DNA of 64,000 nt from an uncultured Acidobacteriia bacterium (GCA_903929755.1 CAIYVZ010000084.1:57860-121859); one strand, 5' to 3'; positions 43,741 through 52,581 are shown, counted from the stretch's first letter. The notes: a model not told the origin generated them from the letters alone. Numbers and translations: made by a program.

Positions 43741-44301
43741 ATGTTCTGGGATAAAAAAACACCAAAACCCGTCGAGGACCTCGCCAATCTCACCGTGCGC
43801 GAGGCGCGCCTCAAAGACACGCTCTCGGTTCCCGGTGTCGCCGATGATTTCTCCGATGTCGACTTCACCGTCGACCGGCGTGACGTCTTCGAAGCCGGCA
43901 GCAACCAGTGGTTCGAAGTCTCCGGCACCTGGCGAGGCCGTCGCGTCTTTCTCGAAGTCCATCTCGGCGACAACGTCGAGGTTTATGGTAATTTCGACGG
44001 CCGCAAACTCACCCTCGACGACTTCGGCCTCATCGAAGACGACCTGTCCGACCTCGATGCCCGCCAGAATCCCAATGACTTCCTCGATTTCGAAGGCAAG
44101 TTCTGGCTCTATCGCTTCAGTCGCGAAACCGGCCGTTTCACTGAAGGTCACGAGACCGGCCAGGGCTTTTATACCTGGCAATTCGAGGAGCAGGACGGCA
44201 AACGCCTTCTGAGCTTCCGCAAATACGAGGGTGAACCCTTCGCAGTGTCCATTTGGACCCGCCTGGAAGCGGCGGACATCACTGTCTTCCGAGGGGCGTA
44301 A
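43741..44301 (+). CDS. Unassigned beta-rich protein, possibly DUF4178-like (PspA cassette)
   Basis: 186 residues without signal peptide or span. Rich in acidic residues and Phe/Trp: QWFEVSGTWRGRRVFLEVHLGDNVEVYGNFDGRKLTLDDFGLIEDDLSDLD, WLYRFSRETGRFT and WQFEEQDGKRLLSFRKYEGEPFAVSIW. The arrangement recalls DUF4178, a beta domain known from PspA neighbourhoods, but the resemblance is weak. Starts seven bases after the PspA stop and ends two bases before the lipoprotein ATG, so all are co-transcribed. Likely a cytoplasmic partner of PspA. Confidence 0.75.
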   Translation: MFWDKKTPKPVEDLANLTVREARLKDTLSVPGVADDFSDVDFTVDRRDVFEAGSNQWFEVSGTWRGRRVFLEVHLGDNVEVYGNFDGRKLTLDDFGLIEDDLSDLDARQNPNDFLDFEGKFWLYRFSRETGRFTEGHETGQGFYTWQFEEQDGKRLLSFRKYEGEPFAVSIWTRLEAADITVFRGA

Positions 44302-44302
44302 C

Positions 44303-45907
44303 ATGCACCGCAATATCACAATCGTCCTGGCAGCTCTCGCGCTCGCCGGCTGTTCCAGCCTGCCCAGTTCTCTCCGCGATGAGATCGCCAAAGAGAACGA
44401 CAAGCTGGAACAGGCACGCAAAGACTTCACCCGAGCCGAAACCACCGTCAAAGAGGATCTGGCCAAAGTTCCTGACCTCTTCAACGGCACCGCCGTCGCT
44501 ACCGAATGGCCCGCGCGACTCGCCGTTGCCAAGTCGAAACTCGACCGCGCCGAAGCCGCCCGCAAGAACGTCGAGCAGGTTTCCAAGTCTTCGGGCCCGG
44601 AATCCTCAGGCAAAGAGGCCATCGTCCGCATTGAGTCACTCCTCGCCGACCAGCACCGCAACCGTCAGGCCGCGCTCGATGAATCCGCCACCGTCGTCGG
44701 GGAAGCCAACCGCTGGCTCGATTTCCAGCGCAATCTGCCCTTCCATCTCACGAAGATGACTGAGGCGCACCAGAAACTCGCCGCCGCCGACGTCACCCCC
44801 CTGGCGCAAATTGTCGAAAAGGCCGCGCGCGACTGGCCCGCCAAAAAGAACGATCTCGATAGCCGCCTCAACGCCCTCCGTTCGGCCCCCGAGCGCGCCG
44901 AAACCCAGTGGCAGGCTACCAACGAGGCTCGTGCCGCCGCCACCGCAGGCAAGGCAACCGGACCCCAAATTGCCGCCCTCATCACTGCCGATAACGCCCT
45001 CAATGAGGCCGTCTCCGCCAGTTCAACCAAGGCCGAGGAACTGAAAGCCCTCTCCGGCCAGCTCTACGACTCCTGGGATAAGATTCTCGAAGACCTCGAA
45101 GCCTCCGAAAGTGGTCAGGATCGCATCTGGCGCGAGAAGCTCAAGACCGTTAAAACCCACTTCGTCGATGTCCCCCTCAAGAAGACCGAAGTCTCCAGCG
45201 ACACCAACTGGGTGGACGTTCCCGCCACCGCCTACCGCGCCAATGAGAACAATCTCGGCATGGCCATCGCCCACAAGCCGGAAGGCCTCTACGATTCTGA
45301 GGCCACCACCGTCGCCCAGCCCGCCGGTTATGCCTACATGGCCCCTCCCGGTGAGCGTAATCACTACGGCTACTGGTCCGCCGGACCCTCAGGCAGCAGC
45401 GTCTGGACCTGGCTTCCGCAGTACCTGATCATGCGGGAACTCTTCTGGGGCCGCAACTATCAGCCCATCTACGTCACCCAGTACAACGGCTACCAAACCG
45501 CCGTCCGCTCCGGCCAAAGCTGGTACGGAACCGAAACTCCCCAGTCCGCGCCCAAATACGGCACCCACGGGACCTTCACCCAGCAGAATTACTCCACCAG
45601 CCGCTACGTGCAGTCCGGAGGTTACAAGAACTCCAGCTTCTCCTCACGCCAGTCCGGCAGCGGAAGTTCCTCGCCCTCGGCCACCCCGTCCCGCCCCGGA
45701 TCTTCCCCCGAAGCCAGCCCCGACACAGGCCGCCGCTTTGGGAAATCGAACGATACTCCCGAAGTCGGCAAACGCTTCGGCTCCCCCGGCAGCGAAGATC
45801 GCCGCGCCGCCCCTTCCGCCCCACCCAGCGGACGCCGCTTCGGCAGCCCCGGTGGCAGCAGCCCCCGCCCCCCCTCCGGCGGCCGCCCCTTCGGCCGCCG
45901 CCGCTAG
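44303..45907 (+). CDS. Coiled-coil lipoprotein with Arg-Phe-Gly repeat tail (PspA cassette)
   Basis: 534 residues from the ATG at 44303. Signal peptide with lipobox ALAGC. Residues about 25-270 are long charged helices (DKLEQARKDFTRAETTVKEDLAKV ... RWLDFQRNLPFHLTKMTEAHQKLA), then a Tyr/Trp-rich domain (GYAYMAPPGERNHYGYWSAGPSGSSVWTWLPQYLIMRELFWGRNYQPIYV). The last 120 residues are Ser/Gly/Pro-rich with a repeated G-R/K-R-F-G-S/K motif and end GRPFGRRR. This may bind the cell wall or DNA, but I do not recognise the family. Last gene of the cassette. Confidence 0.8.
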   Translation: MHRNITIVLAALALAGCSSLPSSLRDEIAKENDKLEQARKDFTRAETTVKEDLAKVPDLFNGTAVATEWPARLAVAKSKLDRAEAARKNVEQVSKSSGPESSGKEAIVRIESLLADQHRNRQAALDESATVVGEANRWLDFQRNLPFHLTKMTEAHQKLAAADVTPLAQIVEKAARDWPAKKNDLDSRLNALRSAPERAETQWQATNEARAAATAGKATGPQIAALITADNALNEAVSASSTKAEELKALSGQLYDSWDKILEDLEASESGQDRIWREKLKTVKTHFVDVPLKKTEVSSDTNWVDVPATAYRANENNLGMAIAHKPEGLYDSEATTVAQPAGYAYMAPPGERNHYGYWSAGPSGSSVWTWLPQYLIMRELFWGRNYQPIYVTQYNGYQTAVRSGQSWYGTETPQSAPKYGTHGTFTQQNYSTSRYVQSGGYKNSSFSSRQSGSGSSSPSATPSRPGSSPEASPDTGRRFGKSNDTPEVGKRFGSPGSEDRRAAPSAPPSGRRFGSPGGSSPRPPSGGRPFGRRR

Positions 45908-45946
45908 TCAAATGCTGCCGGGCCGATTCGTGGGACAATCATTCCC

Positions 45947-47329
45947 ATGCTTCGTTCCCTCGCCGTTTTCCTGCTGACGCTCAGAGTTCTGGCCGCCCAG
46001 AACACGCTTCCTGATGCGGACCAGAAGCTTGCCCGCCAGATCTGCCAGGAGATGGTGGAAAGCCGCACCGGCTACACCACCGGCAGCACCACGCCGCTGG
46101 TCGAAGCCCTCGCTGCCCGCTTCAAAGCGGCTGGGTTCCCCGCTGCGGATATCTTCGTCGGGGGAGCGGCCCCCAAAAAGGCGAACCTCGTCGTCCGCTA
46201 CCGTGGCTCCGGAACCCGCAAACCCATCCTCCTGCTCGCTCACCTGGATGTGGTGGAAGCCCTCCGCGAAGACTGGACCATGGATCCCTTCGTCTTCAGC
46301 GAAAAAGATGGCTACTTCTACGGCCGGGGCACCGCGGACGACAAAGCGCAGGCCTCCATCTGGGTCGCCAATCTCATCAAATTCAAACGCGAAGGTTTTC
46401 GCCCCTCCCGGGACATCATCGTCGCCCTCACTGCCGACGAAGAAGGCGGCGGACCCTTCAACGGCGTTGACTGGCTGCTCAAGAACCACCGCGAGCTGAT
46501 TGACGCCGAATTTGCCCTCAACGAAGGTGCGCGCGGCATGCTCATCAACGGAAAACGGGTTTCCAATGAAATCGGCCTCGCCGAGAAAGGCTTCTCCAAC
46601 TTCCGCTTCGAGGTTCGTAATAAAGGTGGTCACAGTGCCCGCCCCGTCCCCGATAACGCCATTTACCACCTCGCGGCAGCGCTTTCCCGTCTCGCCACCC
46701 ATAGTTTCCCCATGGAATTGACCGACGTCACTCGCGTCTACTTCCGGCAGTTGGCCAAGGTCGAGACCGGACAACTGGCCATTGATCTCGCCCAGCTTGC
46801 CGAAGGTAATCAGGCCGCTATGGAGAAAATCGCAGCCACCTCCGCACCCCTCAACGCCATGCTGCGCACCACCTGCGTGGCCACCCTGCTCGAAGGCGGG
46901 CACGCCGAAAACGCCTTGCCCCAACTCGCCGCCGCCAACATCAACTGCCGCATCCTGCCCACTGACACCATCGCCAATGTCCTGTCTGTCCTGAAGCAGG
47001 TCGCCGGAGACAAGGTCACCGTCACCGTCACCAAAGATGAAGGCAGCAGCCCCGCTTCCCCCCTGCGGCCCGACGTCCTCAAAGCCTTCGAACGCCTGAC
47101 CGACATCATGTGGCCCGGCGTCATAGCCGTCCCCAGCATGGCAGTCGGAGGTTCCGACAGCCGCTACCTGCGCGTTCTGGGTATCCCTTCCTATGGAGCA
47201 CAGGGCCTCTTTATCGACCGCGACGATGTTCGGGCCCACGGTCGCGACGAACGTATGCTGGTCCGGTCCTACTACGAAGGCCAGAAGTTCCTGTACGAAC
47301 TGGTCAAGTCCCTTTCGTCCGAACAATGA
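45947..47329 (+). CDS. M20/M25/M40 family metallopeptidase, secreted
   Basis: 460 residues with signal peptide (MLRSLAVFLLTLRVLAAQ). The zinc-peptidase pattern is complete: LLLAHLDVVEA, GRGTADDKAQASIW, LTADEEGGGPFNGVDWL with the catalytic Glu pair, and C-terminal RDDVRAHGRDERM carrying the last zinc His. A dimerisation/lid domain sits near 220-340 (GHSARPVPDNAIYHLAAAL). It probably cleaves small peptides or N-acyl amino acids in the periplasm. Its stop overlaps the SDR start by four bases. Confidence 0.93.
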   Translation: MLRSLAVFLLTLRVLAAQNTLPDADQKLARQICQEMVESRTGYTTGSTTPLVEALAARFKAAGFPAADIFVGGAAPKKANLVVRYRGSGTRKPILLLAHLDVVEALREDWTMDPFVFSEKDGYFYGRGTADDKAQASIWVANLIKFKREGFRPSRDIIVALTADEEGGGPFNGVDWLLKNHRELIDAEFALNEGARGMLINGKRVSNEIGLAEKGFSNFRFEVRNKGGHSARPVPDNAIYHLAAALSRLATHSFPMELTDVTRVYFRQLAKVETGQLAIDLAQLAEGNQAAMEKIAATSAPLNAMLRTTCVATLLEGGHAENALPQLAAANINCRILPTDTIANVLSVLKQVAGDKVTVTVTKDEGSSPASPLRPDVLKAFERLTDIMWPGVIAVPSMAVGGSDSRYLRVLGIPSYGAQGLFIDRDDVRAHGRDERMLVRSYYEGQKFLYELVKSLSSEQ

Positions 47330-48078
47330 CCACCCCACCAGTCCTGCTCGTCACCGGAGCCGTCCGAGGGAATGGCGCAGCCACGGCCAGGCTCGCCGCC
47401 TCACGAGGGTACTCCGTCTGCCTGAATTACCTTCGCGATCACGCCGCTGCGGAAGCGCAAGTCCGTGACATCGAGGCCTGTGGTGGCCGAGCCATCGCGC
47501 TCCAGGCCGATATCAGCTCCGAAGCGGAAGTCGTCGCGCTCTTCAAACAGCTCGACGCCACTCTTGGCCCCATCACCGCCCTCGTCAACAACGCCGCAAC
47601 CCTCGAAACGCAAATGCGCCTCGAAGCCCTGGACGCAGCCCGCATCAGCCGCATTTTCGCCGTCAACGTTCTCGGCACCATGCTCTGCGCCAGAGAAGCC
47701 GTGAAGCGTATGTCCACCCGCCACGCGGGCCACGGCGGAGCCATCGTCAACATCTCCTCCGGAGCCTCAAAATCCGGCTCTCCGAACGAATACGTCGACT
47801 ACGCCGCCAGTAAGGGAGCCATCGACACTTTCACCCTGGGTCTCGCCCGCGAAGTCGCCGAAGAAGGCATCCGGGTCAACGCCGTCCGTCCCGGCTTCAT
47901 CTATACCGAAATGCACGCCAAAGGCGGAGAACCAAGCCGTGTTGACCGAGTCAAATCCCTCGTCCCGATGCAGCGCGGAGGCCAGCCCGAAGAAGTCGCC
48001 AACGCCATCCTCTGGCTACTCTCCCCCGAAGCCTCATTCACCACCGGAGCCATCATCGACGTAGCCGGCGGACGCTAA
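47326..48078 (+). CDS. SDR-family oxidoreductase
   Basis: 250 residues: VTGAVRGNGAATARLAASRG as cofactor loop, NNAATLETQMRLEAL, catalytic Ser in NISSGASKSG and Tyr-x3-Lys in YVDYAASKGAI, then VRPGFIYTEMHAKGG. The T-x-x-Y-x-x-x-K order resembles glucose-1-dehydrogenase/YgfF-type proteins of the classical SDR class; NADP use is plausible. An ORF running from 47110 is only an extension into the peptidase gene. Co-translated with the M20 peptidase; a joint pathway is not obvious. Confidence 0.87.
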   Translation: MTTPPVLLVTGAVRGNGAATARLAASRGYSVCLNYLRDHAAAEAQVRDIEACGGRAIALQADISSEAEVVALFKQLDATLGPITALVNNAATLETQMRLEALDAARISRIFAVNVLGTMLCAREAVKRMSTRHAGHGGAIVNISSGASKSGSPNEYVDYAASKGAIDTFTLGLAREVAEEGIRVNAVRPGFIYTEMHAKGGEPSRVDRVKSLVPMQRGGQPEEVANAILWLLSPEASFTTGAIIDVAGGR

Positions 48079-48164
48079 CGAACTGACCAGGTGCGGGGGG
48101 GCGTACTTCCTGCGGATTTTCTAATTGACATCTGCTCTTTCTTCGTTGAATATAGATCTACTCT

Positions 48165-49082
48165 ATGCGTCCATTTCTCCGCGTTCGGCATGCAGTAGTT
48201 GCATTATTTCTCCTCTCCACAGCGGCATCGTTTAGCCAGGTTCGCCTCGCCGTCCGGCCTCCCATTAAGAGGCAACGCCACGCTGAAGCGGCGTTAACTC
48301 CCGACGAGCAGGCTGCTGTCACCAAAAATTGTGGCGAAAATGGCGTCCCCAAACTGGCTCCCGACCAAAACTTCGGCTCCACCACCATCATCTATCGCAA
48401 GGGCTATGTCCTCGAACACAGCGCCTTTGACAAGATCCCTCTCTGGGTCTGCGAAGGCTTCAATAAAACTCAATGGGATCCATCCTCCGCCCGCACGGAC
48501 AATTTCCGTCCCGACCCCCTCCTGAAACCCGGCGAACGTTCCGAACTTACCGACTACGAAAAGAAGGGTTTTGACAGGGGACACATGGCCCCCGCTGCGG
48601 ATTTCGGCAGCAAGGACCTGAAAAACGAGAGCTTTTTCCTCTCCAATATGGCCCCACAGGCTCCCAAACTCAACCGCGTCTTCTGGAAGAATCTGGAAGA
48701 TCTGGTCCGTAAATGGTCCACCGAAACCTCCCCGATCATCGTCTACACAGGAGGTTTCTTCTTCGATCCCAAAGAGGAAAGCCCCGCCACCGCCAATGGC
48801 CAGGTTGAGTTCAAACGCATCGGCAAGAACAACGTCGCCGTCCCCACCCACTTCTACAAAGTCGTCTTCGGCAAGAACGACAAGGGGCAAATGCGCGCCG
48901 TCGCTTTCGTGCTCGAAAACAAGGAGGCCCCCAAAGGGGCCACTTTCGAAAGCGTGATTCAGAGCATTGAATGGATCGAAGACCACACGGGAATTACTTT
49001 CATGCCCGACCTCGATACTGCCGTTTCGGCCAAACTCAAGCACACTCCGGGAAAGCTCTTCTCCGCCAATGCCGACCAATAA
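48165..49082 (+). CDS. DNA/RNA non-specific endonuclease, secreted
   Basis: 305 residues with signal peptide (HAVVALFLLSTAASFSQ). The catalytic motif DRGHMAPAADF with its conserved His, and the later NMAPQAPKLNRVFWKNLEDLVR containing the metal-binding Asn, define the NUC1/Serratia-nuclease family. It should degrade single- or double-stranded DNA and RNA outside the cytoplasm. Long for the family because of a 110-residue N-terminal region with two Cys. It overlaps the trypsin-fold gene by 14 bases and forms an operon with it and the S1/P1 nuclease. Confidence 0.92.
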   Translation: MRPFLRVRHAVVALFLLSTAASFSQVRLAVRPPIKRQRHAEAALTPDEQAAVTKNCGENGVPKLAPDQNFGSTTIIYRKGYVLEHSAFDKIPLWVCEGFNKTQWDPSSARTDNFRPDPLLKPGERSELTDYEKKGFDRGHMAPAADFGSKDLKNESFFLSNMAPQAPKLNRVFWKNLEDLVRKWSTETSPIIVYTGGFFFDPKEESPATANGQVEFKRIGKNNVAVPTHFYKVVFGKNDKGQMRAVAFVLENKEAPKGATFESVIQSIEWIEDHTGITFMPDLDTAVSAKLKHTPGKLFSANADQ

Positions 49083-49665
49083 CCAGGCTCTGGTCTTCGG
49101 CAAGCTCCGCGCAGGACTCCAGATTTTCAATCCGCAGGTGGCGCGTCCCGGAACGCTCGGCTTCCTCCTCAGCAAGGGAGGAGACACCTTCATCATCGGT
49201 GCCAAACACGTCCTCACGGGCACCCGGCCCGGCCTTGGCGACCCGATCCGCCAGCCTGCCGGAACTTCCGACATCGCCATTGTTCGCCGCGTCAGTGCAA
49301 CTCTCGATTGCGCCGCCGCCGTCCTCAATCCCGATCAGAAATTCGTCCTGGAACTCCTCCACATCGGAGTGCCGGGCCCCGCTCTCACCCCCGCGCTGGG
49401 TATGCGCGTCATCAAGGTAGGTTCCACCACGGGAGTCACGGAGGGCGTCATCGATCGCATCAACGACAACGAAGTTACCGTGAAACCCCTCCGCGACGCG
49501 CCCCTCGAATACCAACTCACCGAGCATGGTGATTCCGGTTCCGTCTGGCTGGAACGCGATTCTCACTCCCCCGTCGCCATGCATTTCTCCGCGCAAAGCG
49601 GCGGTGCCTCCGTCTCCTTCGCCATACCCTGGCCTGTCGTCCTCACTGAACTGGATCTCCTGTGA
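49069..49665 (+). CDS. Chymotrypsin-fold serine protease-like protein
   Basis: 198 residues from the ATG at 49069; a frame beginning at 48967 runs inside the nuclease and was rejected. The triad is recognisable: His in GAKHVLTG, Asp in TSDIAIV and Ser in EHGDSGSVWLE, with the oxyanion-type GDSG. No signal peptide or membrane span is seen, which is strange between two secreted nucleases. It could act in the cytoplasm, or a longer N-terminus may be missing. Substrate unknown. Overlaps the nuclease upstream and the S1/P1 gene downstream (4 bp). Confidence 0.75.
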   Translation: MPTNNQALVFGKLRAGLQIFNPQVARPGTLGFLLSKGGDTFIIGAKHVLTGTRPGLGDPIRQPAGTSDIAIVRRVSATLDCAAAVLNPDQKFVLELLHIGVPGPALTPALGMRVIKVGSTTGVTEGVIDRINDNEVTVKPLRDAPLEYQLTEHGDSGSVWLERDSHSPVAMHFSAQSGGASVSFAIPWPVVLTELDLL

Positions 49666-50504
49666 AACTATCTTTCCGCGCCATCTTTCTGGTAACTCTC
49701 CTGGCCCCTTCCGCACTTCCCTGGGGACCCACGGGACACCGCGTCGTCGCCGAGGTCGCTCAGCGCCACCTCACTCCCCCGGTACGCGAAAAGATCACCA
49801 AGATCCTCGGAGGCCGCACCCTGGCCGACGTCGCCAACTGGCCCGACGAACTCCGCACCGATCCCCGCTTCGATAAATACAAACGCCTCCACTTCGCCAC
49901 CGTCCCCGACGGCACCGCGAGCTATGCCGCTGCGCCCAAGGACGCTTGTGGCGATCTCGTCGTCGCCATCGACGCCTTCCGCACGTTCCTCCGCACCGGC
50001 TCCCGCGACTCGCTCTACTCCGTCAAAGCCCTCACCGACAAAAGCGACGGTACCTCCAAAGGCGCCTGCAATCCCCAGGAAACCGAGCCCCTCAATGCCG
50101 ACACTTCCCTCCGCTTCCTCGTCCACCTTATGGGTGATCTCCACCAGCCACTCCACGTCGGCGGCACAGACCTCGGCGGCAATAAGGTAAGCGTCACCTG
50201 GCTCGACCGCTGGAAGACCAACCTCCACGCAACCTGGGACGATGAGATGGTCGACTTCGAGCGCCTCGGCTACACAGAATACGCGGCCTTTATCGACCAT
50301 GCGCCCGACCCCTCTGCCTTACAGCAGGGCTCCACCCTCAACTGGGCCGACGAAGATGTTACCGTGCGACCCAAGCTCTACGTTCTGCCGGCCGGCAACA
50401 AAATTTCGTACGACTACATCGGCCAGCAACGCGACCTCATGCGCAGCCAGCTTCTTAAAGGGGGCCTGCGTCTGGCCTCCGTTCTCAACACCATCTTTCA
50501 ATAG
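49662..50504 (+). CDS. S1/P1-type nuclease
   Basis: 280 residues from a GTG overlapping the protease stop. Signal peptide (LSFRAIFLVTLLAPSALP), then Trp as mature N-terminal ligand region (WGPTGHRVVAEVAQRHL), HFATVPDGTASY, FLVHLMGDLHQPLHVGGTDLGGNKVSV and NLHATWDDEMVDF, the zinc-binding set of the S1/P1 family. Hydrolyses single-stranded nucleic acid and 3' phosphates. With the non-specific endonuclease upstream it makes an extracellular nucleic-acid-degrading pair, likely for phosphate or nucleotide scavenging. No phosphate-regulation site was identified. Confidence 0.93.
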   Translation: MKLSFRAIFLVTLLAPSALPWGPTGHRVVAEVAQRHLTPPVREKITKILGGRTLADVANWPDELRTDPRFDKYKRLHFATVPDGTASYAAAPKDACGDLVVAIDAFRTFLRTGSRDSLYSVKALTDKSDGTSKGACNPQETEPLNADTSLRFLVHLMGDLHQPLHVGGTDLGGNKVSVTWLDRWKTNLHATWDDEMVDFERLGYTEYAAFIDHAPDPSALQQGSTLNWADEDVTVRPKLYVLPAGNKISYDYIGQQRDLMRSQLLKGGLRLASVLNTIFQ

Positions 50505-50518
50505 GAGCCAATCCCTTC

Positions 50519-51022
50519 ATGTTTGAAACGGACGTCTATTGCAGCACCTCACTCTCGGCAGATCTGCTTCCCGGCGACATTCAGGAATTGACCGCCCGCG
50601 AAATCGACATCCTCTGGCGTCTCTTCCAGGCCATCGGTCGCGTCTGGCAGGACATCGGTCAGGATTCAGTGAATATCAAGAGTGACTGGCTCGAGTTCGT
50701 GCACGCCAAGACCCGCGTCGCGCCCAGCTACACCGGCGAATACTCCAATGCCGCCTCTTGCCTCACGGAACTCATCAATAAGTACGGTGAGGATGCCGCT
50801 TATCAGCAGCTCCTCCTCGAACACGGCATGCCCGACCCTCCACCTCCACCCCTCACCCGGGTCGCGCACGCCAAGGTTTACGTCATCAATGAATTCATCC
50901 GCGTCCAGGTCGCCAAAGCCGGCTTTAAGTCCTGGAAGGGCAGCAATTACAAGGGCTTCATCGGAGGCTCCCGCTATAACCGCAAGCCCCGGGCACGCTC
51001 GGCAGAAGGGCAGACTGCATGA
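50519..51022 (+). CDS. Small partner protein of the GMC oxidoreductase, unknown family
   Basis: 167 residues, no signal peptide. Mostly helical: LTAREIDILWRLFQAIGRVWQDIG, a Pro run (PDPPPPPLTRV) and the end INEFIRVQVAKAGFKSWKGSNYKGFIGGSRYNRKP. Size and position, immediately before and overlapping the GMC gene by ATGA, match the small gamma subunit of FAD-glucose dehydrogenases and gluconate-2-dehydrogenases, which also finish with an aromatic/Gly-rich segment. Unlike those, it lacks a Tat signal, so the pair would stay in the cytoplasm. The match is by layout and not by a firm motif. A 14-base gap separates it from the S1/P1 gene. Confidence 0.65.
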   Translation: MFETDVYCSTSLSADLLPGDIQELTAREIDILWRLFQAIGRVWQDIGQDSVNIKSDWLEFVHAKTRVAPSYTGEYSNAASCLTELINKYGEDAAYQQLLLEHGMPDPPPPPLTRVAHAKVYVINEFIRVQVAKAGFKSWKGSNYKGFIGGSRYNRKPRARSAEGQTA

Positions 51023-52578
51023 AGATCCGCGAATTTGATTACGTCTTCGTCGGCTCCGGAGTAGCCGCCTCCACCGTCGCCAAAACCATCCTGGAGAGCA
51101 ATCGCCTCGCCTCCATTTTGATCCTCGACGCTGGTCCCAAAGTCCCCGCGCAGGATCGCCGAGCCTGGTGGGACTACCTCGTCCGTGACCGCCGCCCCTA
51201 CGACTACTGTTACGACCAGAAGGGCGAAAACCAGTCCGTCGGCCAAACCGAATGGAGCTTCGACGATGGCCGTGTTTCCATGTACGGCGGCTCCACCGTC
51301 CACTGGGGCGGCTGGTGCCTCCGCTTTAAGCCTGAAGACTTCGAGGTCTTCTCCCGCACCAAAGAAGGCGCCGACTGGCCCATCTCCTACAACACGCTCG
51401 AACCGTACTATGGTCGCGCCGAGGAATATCTCTCCGTGTGTGGCGATGATTCCGAAGGCTGGACGGCACGGACCACGCCCTACCCCCGTCCCCCGTTTCC
51501 CTGGACCGCCGCCGATGGAGAAATGATAGCCGCTTTTAAAGAACTCGGCATCAAGCCCGGTAAACTCCCCATTGCGCGCTATCGCAAATGCATGACCACC
51601 GGAACCTGCAAGTACTGTCCCTTCGGGGCTCGCTTCTCCGGTCAGATTGCCCTTGAAGAACTCCTCACAGATGGTCGCCACCTCAACCTGGAAGTTGTCC
51701 ACAACGCGCCTGTTTCCCAAATCAACGCTGAGTCAAAGAAACGTATCGAGAGCGTTGAATATCTGGACGCTCTCACCGGCGAACGCTACACGGTTCGCGC
51801 CAACACGATCATCGTTTGCGCCGGGTCCTACGAAACGCCCAAGCTGCTCCAGACTTCCAAAAGCGTCTACTGGGAGAACGGTATCGGCAATGATTTCGAT
51901 CTGGTTGGCCGTTTCATCAGTTCCCACCCCTTCCTCATTGTTCGTGGCAGCCTGGCGCACAACACGGAAGAGTGGTTTCAGGAGTACGATTTCCCCACAC
52001 TCATGTCGCGAACCTACGACTCCCCGGAACTACAGGAAGATGGTGGCAAAATCTTCCTCTTCAAAGACCGTACCCAGCCCAATGTCGATATCGCCAGCCT
52101 CATGATCCAGGGTAAGACCCGCGCCCAGATTGATGCCATTGTTGAGGGTGGCCGCACTCAGGAACTTCAGGCGTTTATGGATGACCGTGGCCACCACGAC
52201 AACCGCGTCTCTGCCGGACGCGGCCTGAACCGCTTCGGCCTTCCCCAAACCCAGATCGACTTCTCACGCCCTCCCGAGTTTCAGCAGGTAGTCAACCGGC
52301 GCCTCGACCTTATGGAGAAGGTGATTCTCGCCATGGGCTACAAAGTGGAGAAGAAGACGATCCGCACCCAGTCCGGTCACCATATGACATCCACCTGCCG
52401 TATGGCCAAAACTCCCGATCAGGGTGTTGTCGATGAAAACCTCCGCGTCTTCGGCACCGACAATCTTTATGTCTGTTCCAACGCCGTCTTTCCCACCGGT
52501 TCCGCCGTCAACCCAACTCTCACGCTGACCGCCATGTCGATGCGCCTCGGCGACTATCTCAACTCGGGGGCTGCCTAG
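51019..52578 (+). CDS. GMC-family FAD oxidoreductase with three-cysteine motif
   Basis: 519 residues, no signal peptide. FAD loop VGSGVAAS (11-18), substrate loop GGSTVHWGGWCLRF near 90, and the GMC C-terminal domain with H453/H454 (SGHHMTSTC) and N498 (TGSAVNPTLT) as active-site candidates. A cluster C191-x5-C197-x2-C200 (CMTTGTCKYC) followed by PFGARF resembles the [3Fe-4S]-binding cysteines of bacterial FAD-glucose dehydrogenases, so electrons may leave through an iron-sulfur cluster instead of oxygen. The canonical GT-x-M before the active His is replaced by TSTCRM. Substrate unknown. Second gene of a five-gene operon; followed three bases later by the ferritin-like protein. Confidence 0.88.
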   Translation: MKIREFDYVFVGSGVAASTVAKTILESNRLASILILDAGPKVPAQDRRAWWDYLVRDRRPYDYCYDQKGENQSVGQTEWSFDDGRVSMYGGSTVHWGGWCLRFKPEDFEVFSRTKEGADWPISYNTLEPYYGRAEEYLSVCGDDSEGWTARTTPYPRPPFPWTAADGEMIAAFKELGIKPGKLPIARYRKCMTTGTCKYCPFGARFSGQIALEELLTDGRHLNLEVVHNAPVSQINAESKKRIESVEYLDALTGERYTVRANTIIVCAGSYETPKLLQTSKSVYWENGIGNDFDLVGRFISSHPFLIVRGSLAHNTEEWFQEYDFPTLMSRTYDSPELQEDGGKIFLFKDRTQPNVDIASLMIQGKTRAQIDAIVEGGRTQELQAFMDDRGHHDNRVSAGRGLNRFGLPQTQIDFSRPPEFQQVVNRRLDLMEKVILAMGYKVEKKTIRTQSGHHMTSTCRMAKTPDQGVVDENLRVFGTDNLYVCSNAVFPTGSAVNPTLTLTAMSMRLGDYLNSGAA

Positions 52579-52581
52579 GCC

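Noticed and set aside
45908..47338. Minus-strand open frame of 476 codons
   Set aside because: Opposite the M20 peptidase, with no recognisable domain.
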